Position numbers and translations under genes: made by a program
Part shown: positions 1-8,334 of the stretch, one piece after another
Position numbering within the stretch: position 1 is the first letter of the stretch
Layout: each line of letters begins with the position of its first letter
The notes under the pieces: model-generated
Told to the model about the DNA's origin: nothing
Database searches by the model: none
What the model saw: only the letters and a program-made list of their open reading frames with translations
Assembly: GCF_005280655.1 (NCBI RefSeq)
Contig: NZ_CP040058.1
Coordinates: 2,890,001-2,954,000, forward strand
Direction of reading: 5' to 3'
DNA: 64,000 nt
Source: Anaerostipes rhamnosivorans
Lineage (GTDB): Bacteria; Bacillota; Clostridia; Lachnospirales; Lachnospiraceae

Positions 1-596
1 ATGCTCCCAGTTGAACAGCTTTTGGTATTAAAATCAGAACCCATAAATATTTAAATATATAATATTGACAATCCTTCATTTATTCCCCCATTTATTTCCG
101 GAAAATGTTCAAAATCTTTTCCATTCTTTATCTCTGTATGTGACTTAATGTCTTTAATAAATACTCTATTTTCTATTATTACATTCTTTAAATCCTGTTT
201 ATTATAGATAGGTAAATTACTTAACATTGTAGATTCAATTTCCTTTACAAATTAATTTTAAAAATTATTTACGTGTATAACAAAAACTACTCTCCCAAAA
301 ACAAAAATCAATATTATATGAAAATTTTAATATATTCATTAATTAGGAAACAACAAGGATAGATTTTCTTACCTCTTATTATACTCAGAGCATCTTCTTC
401 ATCCAAAATAACACAAAAGCACTCTTTCCTTTCTCACGCGTTACTGAGAGAAAAATATGAACCCCAATGATTCTAGCTTTAAATCCAGTCCCCAAAGAAT
501 AGAGACTATTCTTTACTATATCCGTCAAAATAAATCGTAAGTTTTTGCATCTGTGGCCTCTTAATATTTATTTCCCTAGCTTCTATAGAACTTAAA
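1..596. other. AT-rich gap left of wzz, probable gene decay
   Basis: About 600 bp hold no long reading frame. On the minus strand, short open stretches occur in shifted frames with protein-like composition and stop codons between them, for example frames around 300-415 and 480-555. This is what a decayed gene looks like, but no family is recognisable. A 9-bp inverted repeat with a 3-base loop lies at about 494-514, just downstream of the wzz stop. It lacks a clear T-run on the minus strand, so it is only a weak terminator candidate. Confidence 0.4.
51..227 (-). CDS. Small ORF of 58 codons, function unknown
   Basis: An ATG-initiated frame of 58 codons ends in TAA. An AAAGGAAA purine stretch precedes the ATG at slightly long spacing (about 13 bases). 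The predicted peptide starts MLSNLPIYNKQ and ends GINEGLSILYI. It is hydrophilic and lysine/asparagine-rich, without a membrane segment or signal peptide. The frame stays open a few codons upstream of the ATG, so it could equally be the tail of a decayed larger gene. It lies downstream of the polysaccharide locus on the same strand. I do not recognise it. Confidence 0.3.
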   Translation of the reverse strand: MLSNLPIYNKQDLKNVIIENRVFIKDIKSHTEIKNGKDFEHFPEINGGINEGLSILYI

Positions 597-1202
597 TTAC
601 TTGACTCTCTTTTTATCATCAATAGCAAACATAGTAAAAAGAATTCCAATTGCAAAAATTAATCCTCCTGCCGCCCCCAAAAGAATATTTTTCTTTACGT
701 TAATTGTATTTCCTCTCACCGGCTTTTTTGTTTTCTCCACAACAATAGGCCTGTTTTTGTCAAGTATCTTTGTTATTACCTCATCAGTAGAAGTTAAAAT
801 TGCATCTGATATTTCTTTTGTTTTATTAATGTCAGCACTCTGTGTTTTAATTATGATGAAATGCGTCGACTCCACCCGCTCCACTGAGATATACTGTTTA
901 ATTTCTGAAAGTGGTATTTGAGCCTTTTGTGATGCCTTTTCCAGAATCAAATCAGATTGAATCAATTCTATATAATCCTGCACAAGTTCCGTTGCATTAT
1001 CTCTAATCAAAACTTTATCAGACGTTTTAGGAATTGTAATATATAATTTCGTCTTGGCAGTATATACTACATTATTTTTTGTTTTTGAAACAACCGCTGT
1101 GGCTCCTGTTCCTATAAGAACAGCAAGTAAGATAACTACCCATTTTGACAATACATATTTCACCAATTCCTTCACATCAATCTCCATTTCCTTGTGACTC
1201 AT
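597..1202 (-). CDS. Wzz/CpsC-like polysaccharide chain-length determinant
   Basis: Likely polysaccharide co-polymerase that sets chain length of the surface polysaccharide in the cytoplasmic membrane. The architecture is typical: a short cytoplasmic N-terminus, a first membrane helix at about residues 21-38, an extracytoplasmic central region, and a second helix near the C-terminus (about 173-194) ending in a basic tail. The ATG at 1202 is preferred over upstream TTG/ATG codons because AAGGAAGG sits about 7 bases ahead of it. No CpsD-type tyrosine kinase is fused or adjacent in the window. The gene is separated from the rest of the polysaccharide operon by about 440 bp containing a pseudogene, an unusual position for a chain-length gene in Firmicutes, where it is normally at the operon start. 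Confidence 0.85.
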   Translation of the reverse strand: MSHKEMEIDVKELVKYVLSKWVVILLAVLIGTGATAVVSKTKNNVVYTAKTKLYITIPKTSDKVLIRDNATELVQDYIELIQSDLILEKASQKAQIPLSEIKQYISVERVESTHFIIIKTQSADINKTKEISDAILTSTDEVITKILDKNRPIVVEKTKKPVRGNTINVKKNILLGAAGGLIFAIGILFTMFAIDDKKRVK

Positions 1203-1329
1203 CTTTTTTCCTTCCTTCATGCTTTTCAATTATTACAAAACTTGTTATTTATCTTTTTATAATATAGAGTTTCTCATAAACCCATAGATCTTTTGTTCAT
1301 TATCAACAATTTGACTTCTACTATGACAA

Positions 1330-1560
1330 TTATTTCTTTAGCTTATCTTCTAGAACTCCTGCATCCTGCCATCTATAACTTTTCCACTTTCTTGTATATG
1401 ATTTCCCTGTTGCAAAACAGCTATCATTGAACAAAATAATACATTATAATCCTTTTTCGTTTCTACCATTATCTTGCACGCAACCTTATTAGATTTCTTT
1501 TACTTAACCCTGATGGCAATATAAGCATTTCCATTCTTCTTTGTCATATACTTTATGAAC
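1330..1560 (-). pseudogene. Decayed Ig-like (Big_2) domain fragment, paralogue of the 19.6-21.0 kb gene
   Basis: Reading from 1547 leftward, 48 consecutive codons align without gaps to the Ig-like region of the glycerophosphodiesterase gene at 19,625-21,010. I count 29 identities, including KKNG-AYI and AVLQQG. The frame is broken by one TAA (where the intact gene has Ser), ends at a TAG near 1350, and protein-like coding resumes one frame away to about 1330. The signal peptide and start are missing: only about 33 bases separate this fragment from a well-preserved promoter copy (1580-1608), against about 340 in the intact gene. It therefore looks like an internally deleted and truncated duplicate. 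It sits between the acyltransferase gene and wzz. Confidence 0.7.
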
Positions 1561-1572
1561 GTTCTACTTTGG

Positions 1573-1616
1573 ATTCTCTATTTTATCACAGAAGTAACAT
1601 TTCTACAACATACTTG
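1573..1616 (-). repeat. Left copy of 44-bp promoter-bearing direct repeat
   Basis: Matches 21,080-21,123 at 41 of 44 positions, in the same orientation; similarity continues weakly for a few bases on the downstream side. The two copies bracket the whole polysaccharide locus, about 19.5 kb apart. The left copy precedes the decayed Ig-like fragment and the right copy precedes the intact gene, so the repeat is best read as the shared upstream region of two paralogous genes. Confidence 0.85.
1580..1608 (-). promoter_or_regulatory. Sigma-A-type promoter ahead of Ig-like pseudogene and wzz
   Basis: On the minus strand TTGTAG is followed after 17 bases by TAAAAT. The same two boxes with the same spacing recur at 21,087-21,115. 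If still active, it would give wzz a leader of about 375 nt containing the pseudogene. Confidence 0.55.
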
Positions 1617-1646
1617 AAAAATCCCCGGATTTTTCTTATAATTACT

Positions 1647-2324
1647 TCAAATTTCATTTCTATCCTCTATTTTTGTCTGTATTTTATAGCTTGATTTATG
1701 GGCTGGACAACCATATTGCATGAAATGATTATCTACACTTTTGATTACAACACTTCCTGCTCCGATAAGACAGTGAGCCCCTACCTTTGTATATTCTTTA
1801 ATTACTGTTCCCGCTCCAACATGTGTTTCACACCCTACTTCTACGCCTCCACAGAGTTTAGCTCCTGTAGAAACATGGACGAACTCCCCTATTTTACAAT
1901 CATGTTCTAGAATCGCACCAGTATTAATGATAGCACAATTATCGATTTCTACTTTCGAATTAATCACAGCCATTTTTCCTACATATATGCCTCTTCCTAG
2001 ATTAGACCACTTGCTTACTGTGGCACTTTTATCAATAATATTAGGAATAAAAAATCCTATATCTTCAATCTTCTGAAATAACTTTTTTCTTACCGAGCAA
2101 TCGCCAATGCTTCCTACAGTAATAAATGCATGATGGAAACCTTCTTGATACAAAAGTGGTAATTCCTCATCATTTCCGATTACATGAATACCTCCTGGCA
2201 AAAATAAACTATTATCATTATCCAGTACAACAATTTCAGAATAAATATCTTTTTCTAATATACTGTCAATAACAGATGCACAGTGACCCCCGCCTCCTAA
2301 TAAAACGATTTTTTCTTTACACAT
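1647..2324 (-). CDS. NeuD/PglD-family sugar acyltransferase (LegH candidate)
   Basis: Likely acetyl-CoA-dependent N- or O-acetyltransferase of the NeuD/PglD family. The N-terminus has the family's Rossmann-like glycine motif (IVLLGGGGH). The second half, from about residue 80, is a left-handed beta-helix of hexapeptide repeats ending near a GCPAK-like segment (YGCPAHKSS). In a locus with LegB and LegC it is the best candidate for N-acetylating the 4-amino sugar (the LegH step), though O-acetylation of the finished nonulosonic acid is also possible. The ATG at 2324 follows GGGGGA and removes the overlap with the upstream gene; an in-frame TTG at 2345 is the alternative. Confidence 0.8.
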   Translation of the reverse strand: MCKEKIVLLGGGGHCASVIDSILEKDIYSEIVVLDNDNSLFLPGGIHVIGNDEELPLLYQEGFHHAFITVGSIGDCSVRKKLFQKIEDIGFFIPNIIDKSATVSKWSNLGRGIYVGKMAVINSKVEIDNCAIINTGAILEHDCKIGEFVHVSTGAKLCGGVEVGCETHVGAGTVIKEYTKVGAHCLIGAGSVVIKSVDNHFMQYGCPAHKSSYKIQTKIEDRNEI

Positions 2325-2341
2325 ACTTCCCCCTTCATCCC

Positions 2342-3310
2342 TCAAACATCTGCTATTTTACATATCTTTATATAAAGAATCGGGCAATATTTCATCAACG
2401 TCAAAGCGAATATGTGCCTTAGTGATAATATTCCAAAAGAATATCTAATTTTGAAGGAGTGAATTGTGGAATATAAATTTTCTCTAATATCAGCATATTC
2501 TTCTGGAATTTCATGAACCATTTCAAGCTTTTCTAAAGTTTTATATGCTGTTCTGATCAAATGGCATTCTGCAACACGTCTCAAATTTGGATAGTTAGTC
2601 TTAACTTGATCACACATTTTTTTTGCAACATTGTAATTGACTATATTTTTTTCAGTAAACTGAGAAACCATTGCTGATCCATCACGTCTGTCATAAACAT
2701 AACAACATATATCTTCGTATACCACTTTATTACATACATTAATATTCTCAAATACAAACTGCCTATCTTCTCCAATAGCAATTTTTGTATCGAATAAATG
2801 ATCTATTACCTGTTCCCTTTTGTATAGTTTATCAATACAAAGGAAATCAAATCTTTTTTCAGATAACATTTCAAAGATGGCTTCTTGTCTATTCCAGACA
2901 AATCTTCTTTTTGTATTATAGCGCTCTACTTTCATTCCACTTCTTCGGTGAATTGAATAACCAACACATGATATTTCTGCATTTTCCTTTTTAATATTTC
3001 TTAATAGAATTTCATACATATTATTAATCACATAGTCATCTCCATCCAAAAATGCAATATAAGTACCTTTCGCTGCATGAATTCCAGCGTTTCTCGCAGC
3101 GGATACACCGGAGTTTTTCTGATGTATAACAGAGATATTTTTATTATTTTGGGCTAATTGATCACAGAGCTGGCCTGAATAATCAGTTGAGCCGTCATCT
3201 ACAAGAATAATTTCAATACAATCACCTATTGATTGGGCTAATATTGAATTTACTGCTCTCTCTAAATATAATTCCACATTAAAAACTGGAATAATCACTG
3301 AAATTTCCAT
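2342..3310 (-). CDS. Family 2 glycosyltransferase
   Basis: Predicted cytoplasmic GT-A glycosyltransferase adding a sugar to the lipid-linked repeat unit. It begins directly with the GT2 beta-strand (ISVIIPVFN), has VDDGSTD at residues 37-43 for nucleotide binding, SAARNAG at about 70-76, and the metal-binding DGDD at 89-92. The ATG at 3310 has AGGA about 7 bases ahead, whereas the upstream TTG has none. The length of 322 residues is normal for capsule GT2 enzymes. It lies between the NodB-like gene and the NeuD-like gene with only a few bases between them, so it is co-transcribed. The sugar donor cannot be told from sequence. Confidence 0.88.
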   Translation of the reverse strand: MEISVIIPVFNVELYLERAVNSILAQSIGDCIEIILVDDGSTDYSGQLCDQLAQNNKNISVIHQKNSGVSAARNAGIHAAKGTYIAFLDGDDYVINNMYEILLRNIKKENAEISCVGYSIHRRSGMKVERYNTKRRFVWNRQEAIFEMLSEKRFDFLCIDKLYKREQVIDHLFDTKIAIGEDRQFVFENINVCNKVVYEDICCYVYDRRDGSAMVSQFTEKNIVNYNVAKKMCDQVKTNYPNLRRVAECHLIRTAYKTLEKLEMVHEIPEEYADIRENLYSTIHSFKIRYSFGILSLRHIFALTLMKYCPILYIKICKIADV

Positions 3311-3342
3311 ACGCTTTCCTGGCACACTATATAAAGACAATC

Positions 3343-4740
3343 TTATAAATTGAATTCCTGCTTTTGTAATATTCGTTGTCCATGTTTATACAGCCGTAAT
3401 CCTTTCCCTTCCCTGACTTTTACTATTATTATCTCTGTTTTTCCCTCATCATTATTTGAGGCAAATGCAATTGTATCAATTGTATTAAAATGTAAAGTCT
3501 TATCGTCAAACACATAAGTCCATTTACCTTTTTGAAGACCATAATCCCAATTATCCCAAAAATATTGACCTGTTATAGTCTTTATCGCCAAAAACGGCTG
3601 TGTTCCAAAAATGCTATTGCGAGCCATGACTACTAATTCACATGCATCATTATCTTGGTCTTTGGCCAGTTTAACATTAAATTCTGGAGCTGCTGCCTCT
3701 AACCCCTCAGTCTTTTTCATGGCTTCAATTGCATCAACAAAATGATATTTAACGTCAGGATATTTATCTGCCGTGCTTTTTATCATATACATCGCATTCT
3801 CGACTTCCTTATGCATGTCTCTAAAGTCATGATTGGCGAATGACAAAATAGCTGTTTCTCCTCTATCAGCTTGTTCAAATGCCTCTTTGACATCCTGTGT
3901 CTCTAGTTTAGCCACACGGGAATCTAAACTAATGCATCTTGTAATCCATCGATGACAATATCCCTCTTCCTGATAGTCATCATGTGATGGATGATAAGGC
4001 CTCCATTTCATAGAAGCATGTCGCCAGTCACCATATCTACCGTCTCTTAAGTCCGGCTGACGTGATGAATTCTCTCTCTCATATGAGTCATTGGAATAAT
4101 CAAATGGAATCCACTGTTCCAAAAACCAATGTGCATCAGGTCTTTCTGCTTCCATACCAGCTCGATAAGATGCCGGAAATGCTTGTTTATCAATTAATCG
4201 ACGACACATTATCTCAAATAAATTGTTTGAATTAATATAAGATGTACCACAATAATTATAATGGCCATTAAAGGGTAGTGGATGATAGTGGAACTGAAGT
4301 AAATCCTTTTTTTCACAATGATTTTCTTTTATTTTTGTTAAATAATGCTCATAAATATTACCAAAACCTGCGTCTCTCCTCCTTGGATTATTTCCTGTAA
4401 ATCCAACATGATCTAAACAAAACCAGTTGAAAACCCATCCATTGTTTTCAGAATCCACCACTTTATTCCTAAAAGACTCAGACATTAAATCATCCAATAC
4501 CTTATCAACTTCGGTCCATGATCCTAAAGTAGAAATACGATTATCTGCAAAAGCATCTGCTACTAAATCTTCCTTTCCATTAAGGTCAATCTCCCTGTTT
4601 TGGATCTTGTTTAAATTCTTACGTGTTGGTTCTAAATCAACTCCGAAAATCTCCTTTAGTCTGGAAAAGGTAGCCTCTAATGATTCATATAATGGACCTT
4701 CCGTATCTACACAGTGCACAATATATACATCCTTTGACAT
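3343..4740 (-). CDS. NodB-fold polysaccharide deacetylase-like protein
   Basis: Soluble 465-residue protein with degenerate hallmarks of the polysaccharide deacetylase (NodB) fold. VDTEGP at residues 11-16 replaces the usual TFDDG, HYHP at 151-154 fits the metal-binding H-x-x-H region, YRAG at 192-195 resembles the R-x-P/G motif, and NHDF at 303-306 resembles the terminal L-x-H motif. It is larger than standard NodB enzymes and has a beta-rich C-terminal extension of about 110 residues. No signal peptide is present, so it may act on a nucleotide- or lipid-linked sugar in the cytoplasm. The start at 4740 is chosen for GAGGG 6 bases ahead and because it falls just past the neighbour's stop. Activity is inferred from the fold only. 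Confidence 0.6.
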   Translation of the reverse strand: MSKDVYIVHCVDTEGPLYESLEATFSRLKEIFGVDLEPTRKNLNKIQNREIDLNGKEDLVADAFADNRISTLGSWTEVDKVLDDLMSESFRNKVVDSENNGWVFNWFCLDHVGFTGNNPRRRDAGFGNIYEHYLTKIKENHCEKKDLLQFHYHPLPFNGHYNYCGTSYINSNNLFEIMCRRLIDKQAFPASYRAGMEAERPDAHWFLEQWIPFDYSNDSYERENSSRQPDLRDGRYGDWRHASMKWRPYHPSHDDYQEEGYCHRWITRCISLDSRVAKLETQDVKEAFEQADRGETAILSFANHDFRDMHKEVENAMYMIKSTADKYPDVKYHFVDAIEAMKKTEGLEAAAPEFNVKLAKDQDNDACELVVMARNSIFGTQPFLAIKTITGQYFWDNWDYGLQKGKWTYVFDDKTLHFNTIDTIAFASNNDEGKTEIIIVKVREGKGLRLYKHGQRILQKQEFNL

Positions 4741-4741
4741 T

Positions 4742-5815
4742 TTAATCCCTCTCTTTCTTCTTAAGATTCCAAAATTCAGACAGCAAACCGGCCATCGAAT
4801 CAAATTCGTTTTTCAAATAATTCTTACTATAAGTACTAGGTGGACAATCTAATAACAGACTTAACTTGTCTTTAAAATCGTCATCCGCATCTGGACAGAA
4901 CACATAGGGCAATTGTTCTACCCATTTATAACATCCTCTGACCTTCCCACTTACATTGTCAAATGCTAGTACTGGAGTGCCAGAAATAATTGCAAATAAC
5001 ATTCCATGCAGGCGGTCCGTTATCACACATCGTGCTGATTGAAATTGGTGAATAGTACAAAGAAATGATTTGTTTCTCTTCGCTAAAGGTACAAATCCGC
5101 TTATAACAGTTGATATTTCTTTTATATTCATATTTTTAGATTTATAATAATTTTTAATGTACTCAGCAATATCAGTATCTATAATCTTTTCTTTATCATT
5201 TCTAAAACATAACAGTATTTTTTTAGTATCTATATCGTTTTTTTCATACTTCATCCAAAATACCATGTCAGGAAACAAGTGTATATCTTCTTTCCTATCC
5301 AATCCAGTATAAACCATATGATAAGATTTTTTTTCACGCAAACAAATTTTTAAATGTTTATGATGATTAGCAATATTTTCAAACCTAGCTTTCTCTTTTT
5401 GATCCTTGAAAAAGATACTTTGTGGAAATATTACAATTTTGTTTTCAGGAAAAGAATTTAGAATATCCAGAACAAACTCCTCTTCATCCATCCATAAATC
5501 TCCTAGAAAACCACCACCTGTTATGCAAATGAAATCCGTTGGCTTTATAAATTGAAGAATCTTAGTCCTAAAATACAGCCAGTACTCACGTGGAATTTCT
5601 TTTACATATAACTCAGGAAAATAATAATTGAGAAAATCTATTTGTGCGATTGAGATGGCCTGGTCTCCCATATTTCCATGAAGCGGTGAACCAAACAAAT
5701 AAAGAGTTTTTTCTCTATTTAATTTTGGAATTTGTTTCAAGTCATTCCAGGCAGCTTTCTTTCTAAAGTAGCTGACTAGCTTCCTCAAACTCGTCTTAAC
5801 AATTTTTAAATTCAT
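4742..5815 (-). CDS. Polysaccharide pyruvyl transferase family protein
   Basis: Probably transfers pyruvate from phosphoenolpyruvate to a sugar of the repeat unit (CsaB/PssK-like superfamily). Diagnostic segments are FGSPLHGNMGDQA at about 41-53, CITGGGFLGD at about 97-106 and ITDRLHG at 265-271, with a Rossmann-like core. The 357-residue length is normal. There are no membrane segments. It sits directly between the NodB-like and radical SAM genes; AAAGGA lies about 10 bases ahead of the ATG. A negatively charged ketal pyruvate would add to the acidic character given by the nonulosonic acid. Some family members transfer other groups, so the exact reaction is inferred. Confidence 0.85.
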   Translation of the reverse strand: MNLKIVKTSLRKLVSYFRKKAAWNDLKQIPKLNREKTLYLFGSPLHGNMGDQAISIAQIDFLNYYFPELYVKEIPREYWLYFRTKILQFIKPTDFICITGGGFLGDLWMDEEEFVLDILNSFPENKIVIFPQSIFFKDQKEKARFENIANHHKHLKICLREKKSYHMVYTGLDRKEDIHLFPDMVFWMKYEKNDIDTKKILLCFRNDKEKIIDTDIAEYIKNYYKSKNMNIKEISTVISGFVPLAKRNKSFLCTIHQFQSARCVITDRLHGMLFAIISGTPVLAFDNVSGKVRGCYKWVEQLPYVFCPDADDDFKDKLSLLLDCPPSTYSKNYLKNEFDSMAGLLSEFWNLKKKERD

Positions 5816-5821
5816 TTCATT

Positions 5822-6913
5822 TTATTCCTTTAGTCTGTTAATTATCCTATGAGTAAAGCTCTTTAACTTCACAGTTCGGTTTCGTTTATTGATTTGTTTT
5901 TGTTTCTCTAAATCATATAACTCATTATTATCTGATAGCTTTTGACTAATAAATTCGGAGAATAATGGTCTCATCCATGTCTCTTGATTAGAATCAATTT
6001 TGTCACGTACTTTCAAATATGTTGGTGTATGTAATTCAGGTATATCCCCTAAGGTTAAAAAAACATGTCCATTGTAACAGTGCGGATACTCACAGTTGTT
6101 TCCAACAGCGCAGACTGGAATTCTTTGATCGGGATTTCGATATATATTTCCAAGATAATTTCCATAGACACATTGTTTTAATTCACCGCTTTTCAAATTT
6201 AAGTAAAGACTCCAGTCACCCGCATAACAAAATTCTTTTCTCTTTTTATAGAAAATCGTCTTCTTAAAATCAAGTAATTCGGAATCAAAAGCACTCCATA
6301 TTTCAACAAACTCGTCAAATTCATATTTTGATAAGTGCCGTATTTCTTTTGTTGTATCATCTCTTGCTATCGTTATGTGACATAATGTTCCCAGCTTTTC
6401 AATACATACTTTTTTAACTTCTTCAATATAAGGAATTAATTCATCATTGGGAGTAATCTCAACTGTAAAAGAACAACCATTTTCGCGCATTAATTTAATA
6501 TTAGAAAAAAATACATCAAGCATATTTAGTCTCAATAATTCCAAATAATGAAATGAAAATTTAAAAGCTAGACGATTTTTATACTCCTGCGGCCATTCTG
6601 ACACCTGTTTAAACCTTTTACTTATAGTACCATTTGTAACCAACATAATATAATGTCCTTCAGCAACCAATTCTTTGGCTACATTCAATACTTCCTCGGA
6701 AAGTAAAGTCTCTCCCCCGGCACAAAAGTTTAATAAACATTTCCCGCCTAGTCTCTCCACACTTAAAGCCTGTCTAATTTCTTCTGGTTTTTTATCAAAT
6801 TTCACAACATTATTATTAAACTTATTTTGCTGAGCAATATAGCAATAATGACATTTTAAATTACATGTTTCTGTGGGAATATAACAATCTATGTATTTGG
6901 TTAATCTATCCAT
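5822..6913 (-). CDS. Radical SAM protein with SPASM-like cysteine region
   Basis: Radical S-adenosylmethionine enzyme: the [4Fe-4S] motif C-x3-C-x2-C is at residues 17-24 (CNLKCHYC), followed by the GGE motif (CAGGETL). In the C-terminal half a second cysteine group (EFCYAG, QCVYGN, VCAVGNNC, PHCYNG) suggests an auxiliary iron-sulphur cluster. The last 30 residues are strongly basic. RBS TAGGAG is 5 bases ahead of the ATG. It is flanked by the flippase and the pyruvyl transferase in the same transcript, so a sugar-modifying step such as an epimerisation, dehydration or aminomutation is possible. The substrate is unknown and I would not assign a reaction. Confidence 0.85.
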   Translation of the reverse strand: MDRLTKYIDCYIPTETCNLKCHYCYIAQQNKFNNNVVKFDKKPEEIRQALSVERLGGKCLLNFCAGGETLLSEEVLNVAKELVAEGHYIMLVTNGTISKRFKQVSEWPQEYKNRLAFKFSFHYLELLRLNMLDVFFSNIKLMRENGCSFTVEITPNDELIPYIEEVKKVCIEKLGTLCHITIARDDTTKEIRHLSKYEFDEFVEIWSAFDSELLDFKKTIFYKKRKEFCYAGDWSLYLNLKSGELKQCVYGNYLGNIYRNPDQRIPVCAVGNNCEYPHCYNGHVFLTLGDIPELHTPTYLKVRDKIDSNQETWMRPLFSEFISQKLSDNNELYDLEKQKQINKRNRTVKLKSFTHRIINRLKE

Positions 6914-6921
6914 ATAATCTC

Positions 6922-8334
6922 CTATCTAAATTTATCTATGATCAGCTTTGAAAATAATCTTCCATATTTCCATATAAATATCCCTGCTAAAACACAAACA
7001 ATTAAATATCTAATCAAAACCTCCTCATAAAACATACTAATCAAACATCCTGCAAAGAATAGAACTAAACAGACTATACTATTATAAAAATAATTTAAAT
7101 CTTTTCTCTTACATATAAATCTACAAATTACTGAGTGAAAAAGCATTAACACATAATAACCAACAAACGTAGTGAATGCGGCTACGTAATAACCGAACTT
7201 TTCTAAAAATATAAGATTTAGTACAAAATTAAGTAATGCCGCCAGCGCAGAGCCGGCTGCTATATATCTAGTTTTCTTGTTTATAGTTTCGACAGCACAA
7301 TAATTAGTATAGATATACTGGCAAAAGGTACCGACAACTATAGGTACTATCATCTTTTGAGTATTCCAGTATTGCTTTGCGGACAGTAATTTAATTACTT
7401 CAGGCATCACAAGGATATATAATAAAACAACAAAAATCAACATATTTAAAATGCTTTTTAATCTGATGCGAATTTCCTCATGAAATCCTCCAGCATATTT
7501 GTCATATAACCAAGGCTTAATTGCCAAAGATACTGCATTTGTAAAGAAGGCAAGCATAGTACCCACTGTATATCCAAAACTATATAATCCAGTTTCGCTT
7601 TCCGTATAGTACTTTGCAATCATTACTCTATCAATCTGTCCTAACAGAATCATTGCTAGCCCATGGAATATCATTGGTAATGCTATAGGCAAGGCATACT
7701 TCATATGCTCAATTATTCTGTTCCATTGCAGATACTTTAAGTACTTAATACAGATAAAAGTCCCAATTATAGCTGTTACTATTACAACTCCATTAATCCG
7801 ACCATAATATTTGCTTTTACTCATTACTAAAATTAAAATAATAGATAATCCCGTAGATAAGACTGCCCTTAAAGCAGCCATTATCGTATAGGATTTATAC
7901 TCATATTGAATGGACATTTTATTACTTGCTATATCCAGTACTGTATAAAAGATCAAATTAACAAATAATATTGTAACTACTCTACTAGGCAACTCTGTAA
8001 TTCTAGTCCACATACTATTTCCAAACACCAAGGAGGAGATTAGCAACAAAATCGGAATTAAAATACTAATAAGTAAGATGCTAGCAATAAACTGCTTAAA
8101 CTGTTCTTTATAATCAATCTTAGCAAGGGCAATACTATAGGAAAGTCCTAGTGATGTGATGCATACGAAAATGTTTTGCCAAGAATTAAATAAAGAGTAA
8201 ATACCATAATCACCAGTAGATAATATTCGAGTAAAAATGGGTGAAGTAAGAACTGCTAAACCACTGACAAACAAATTACATATTGTATATACCATAGTCG
8301 CAGATATTAAATTATTTTTTTTATGCTCCTTCAT
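6922..8334 (-). CDS. Wzx-type oligosaccharide flippase
   Basis: Integral membrane protein of 470 residues with about twelve to fourteen hydrophobic segments, of the polysaccharide transport (MOP) superfamily. The N-terminal region (TRILSTGDYGIYSLFNSW) is typical of Wzx proteins. It would flip the undecaprenyl-linked repeat unit to the outer face of the membrane. Its start overlaps the end of the upstream gene by 14 bases, indicating translational coupling. It is the only polytopic transporter in the polysaccharide block; no separate Wzy polymerase is seen, and nothing in this protein suggests that it also polymerises. Confidence 0.9.
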   Translation of the reverse strand: MKEHKKNNLISATMVYTICNLFVSGLAVLTSPIFTRILSTGDYGIYSLFNSWQNIFVCITSLGLSYSIALAKIDYKEQFKQFIASILLISILIPILLLISSLVFGNSMWTRITELPSRVVTILFVNLIFYTVLDIASNKMSIQYEYKSYTIMAALRAVLSTGLSIILILVMSKSKYYGRINGVVIVTAIIGTFICIKYLKYLQWNRIIEHMKYALPIALPMIFHGLAMILLGQIDRVMIAKYYTESETGLYSFGYTVGTMLAFFTNAVSLAIKPWLYDKYAGGFHEEIRIRLKSILNMLIFVVLLYILVMPEVIKLLSAKQYWNTQKMIVPIVVGTFCQYIYTNYCAVETINKKTRYIAAGSALAALLNFVLNLIFLEKFGYYVAAFTTFVGYYVLMLFHSVICRFICKRKDLNYFYNSIVCLVLFFAGCLISMFYEEVLIRYLIVCVLAGIFIWKYGRLFSKLIIDKFR

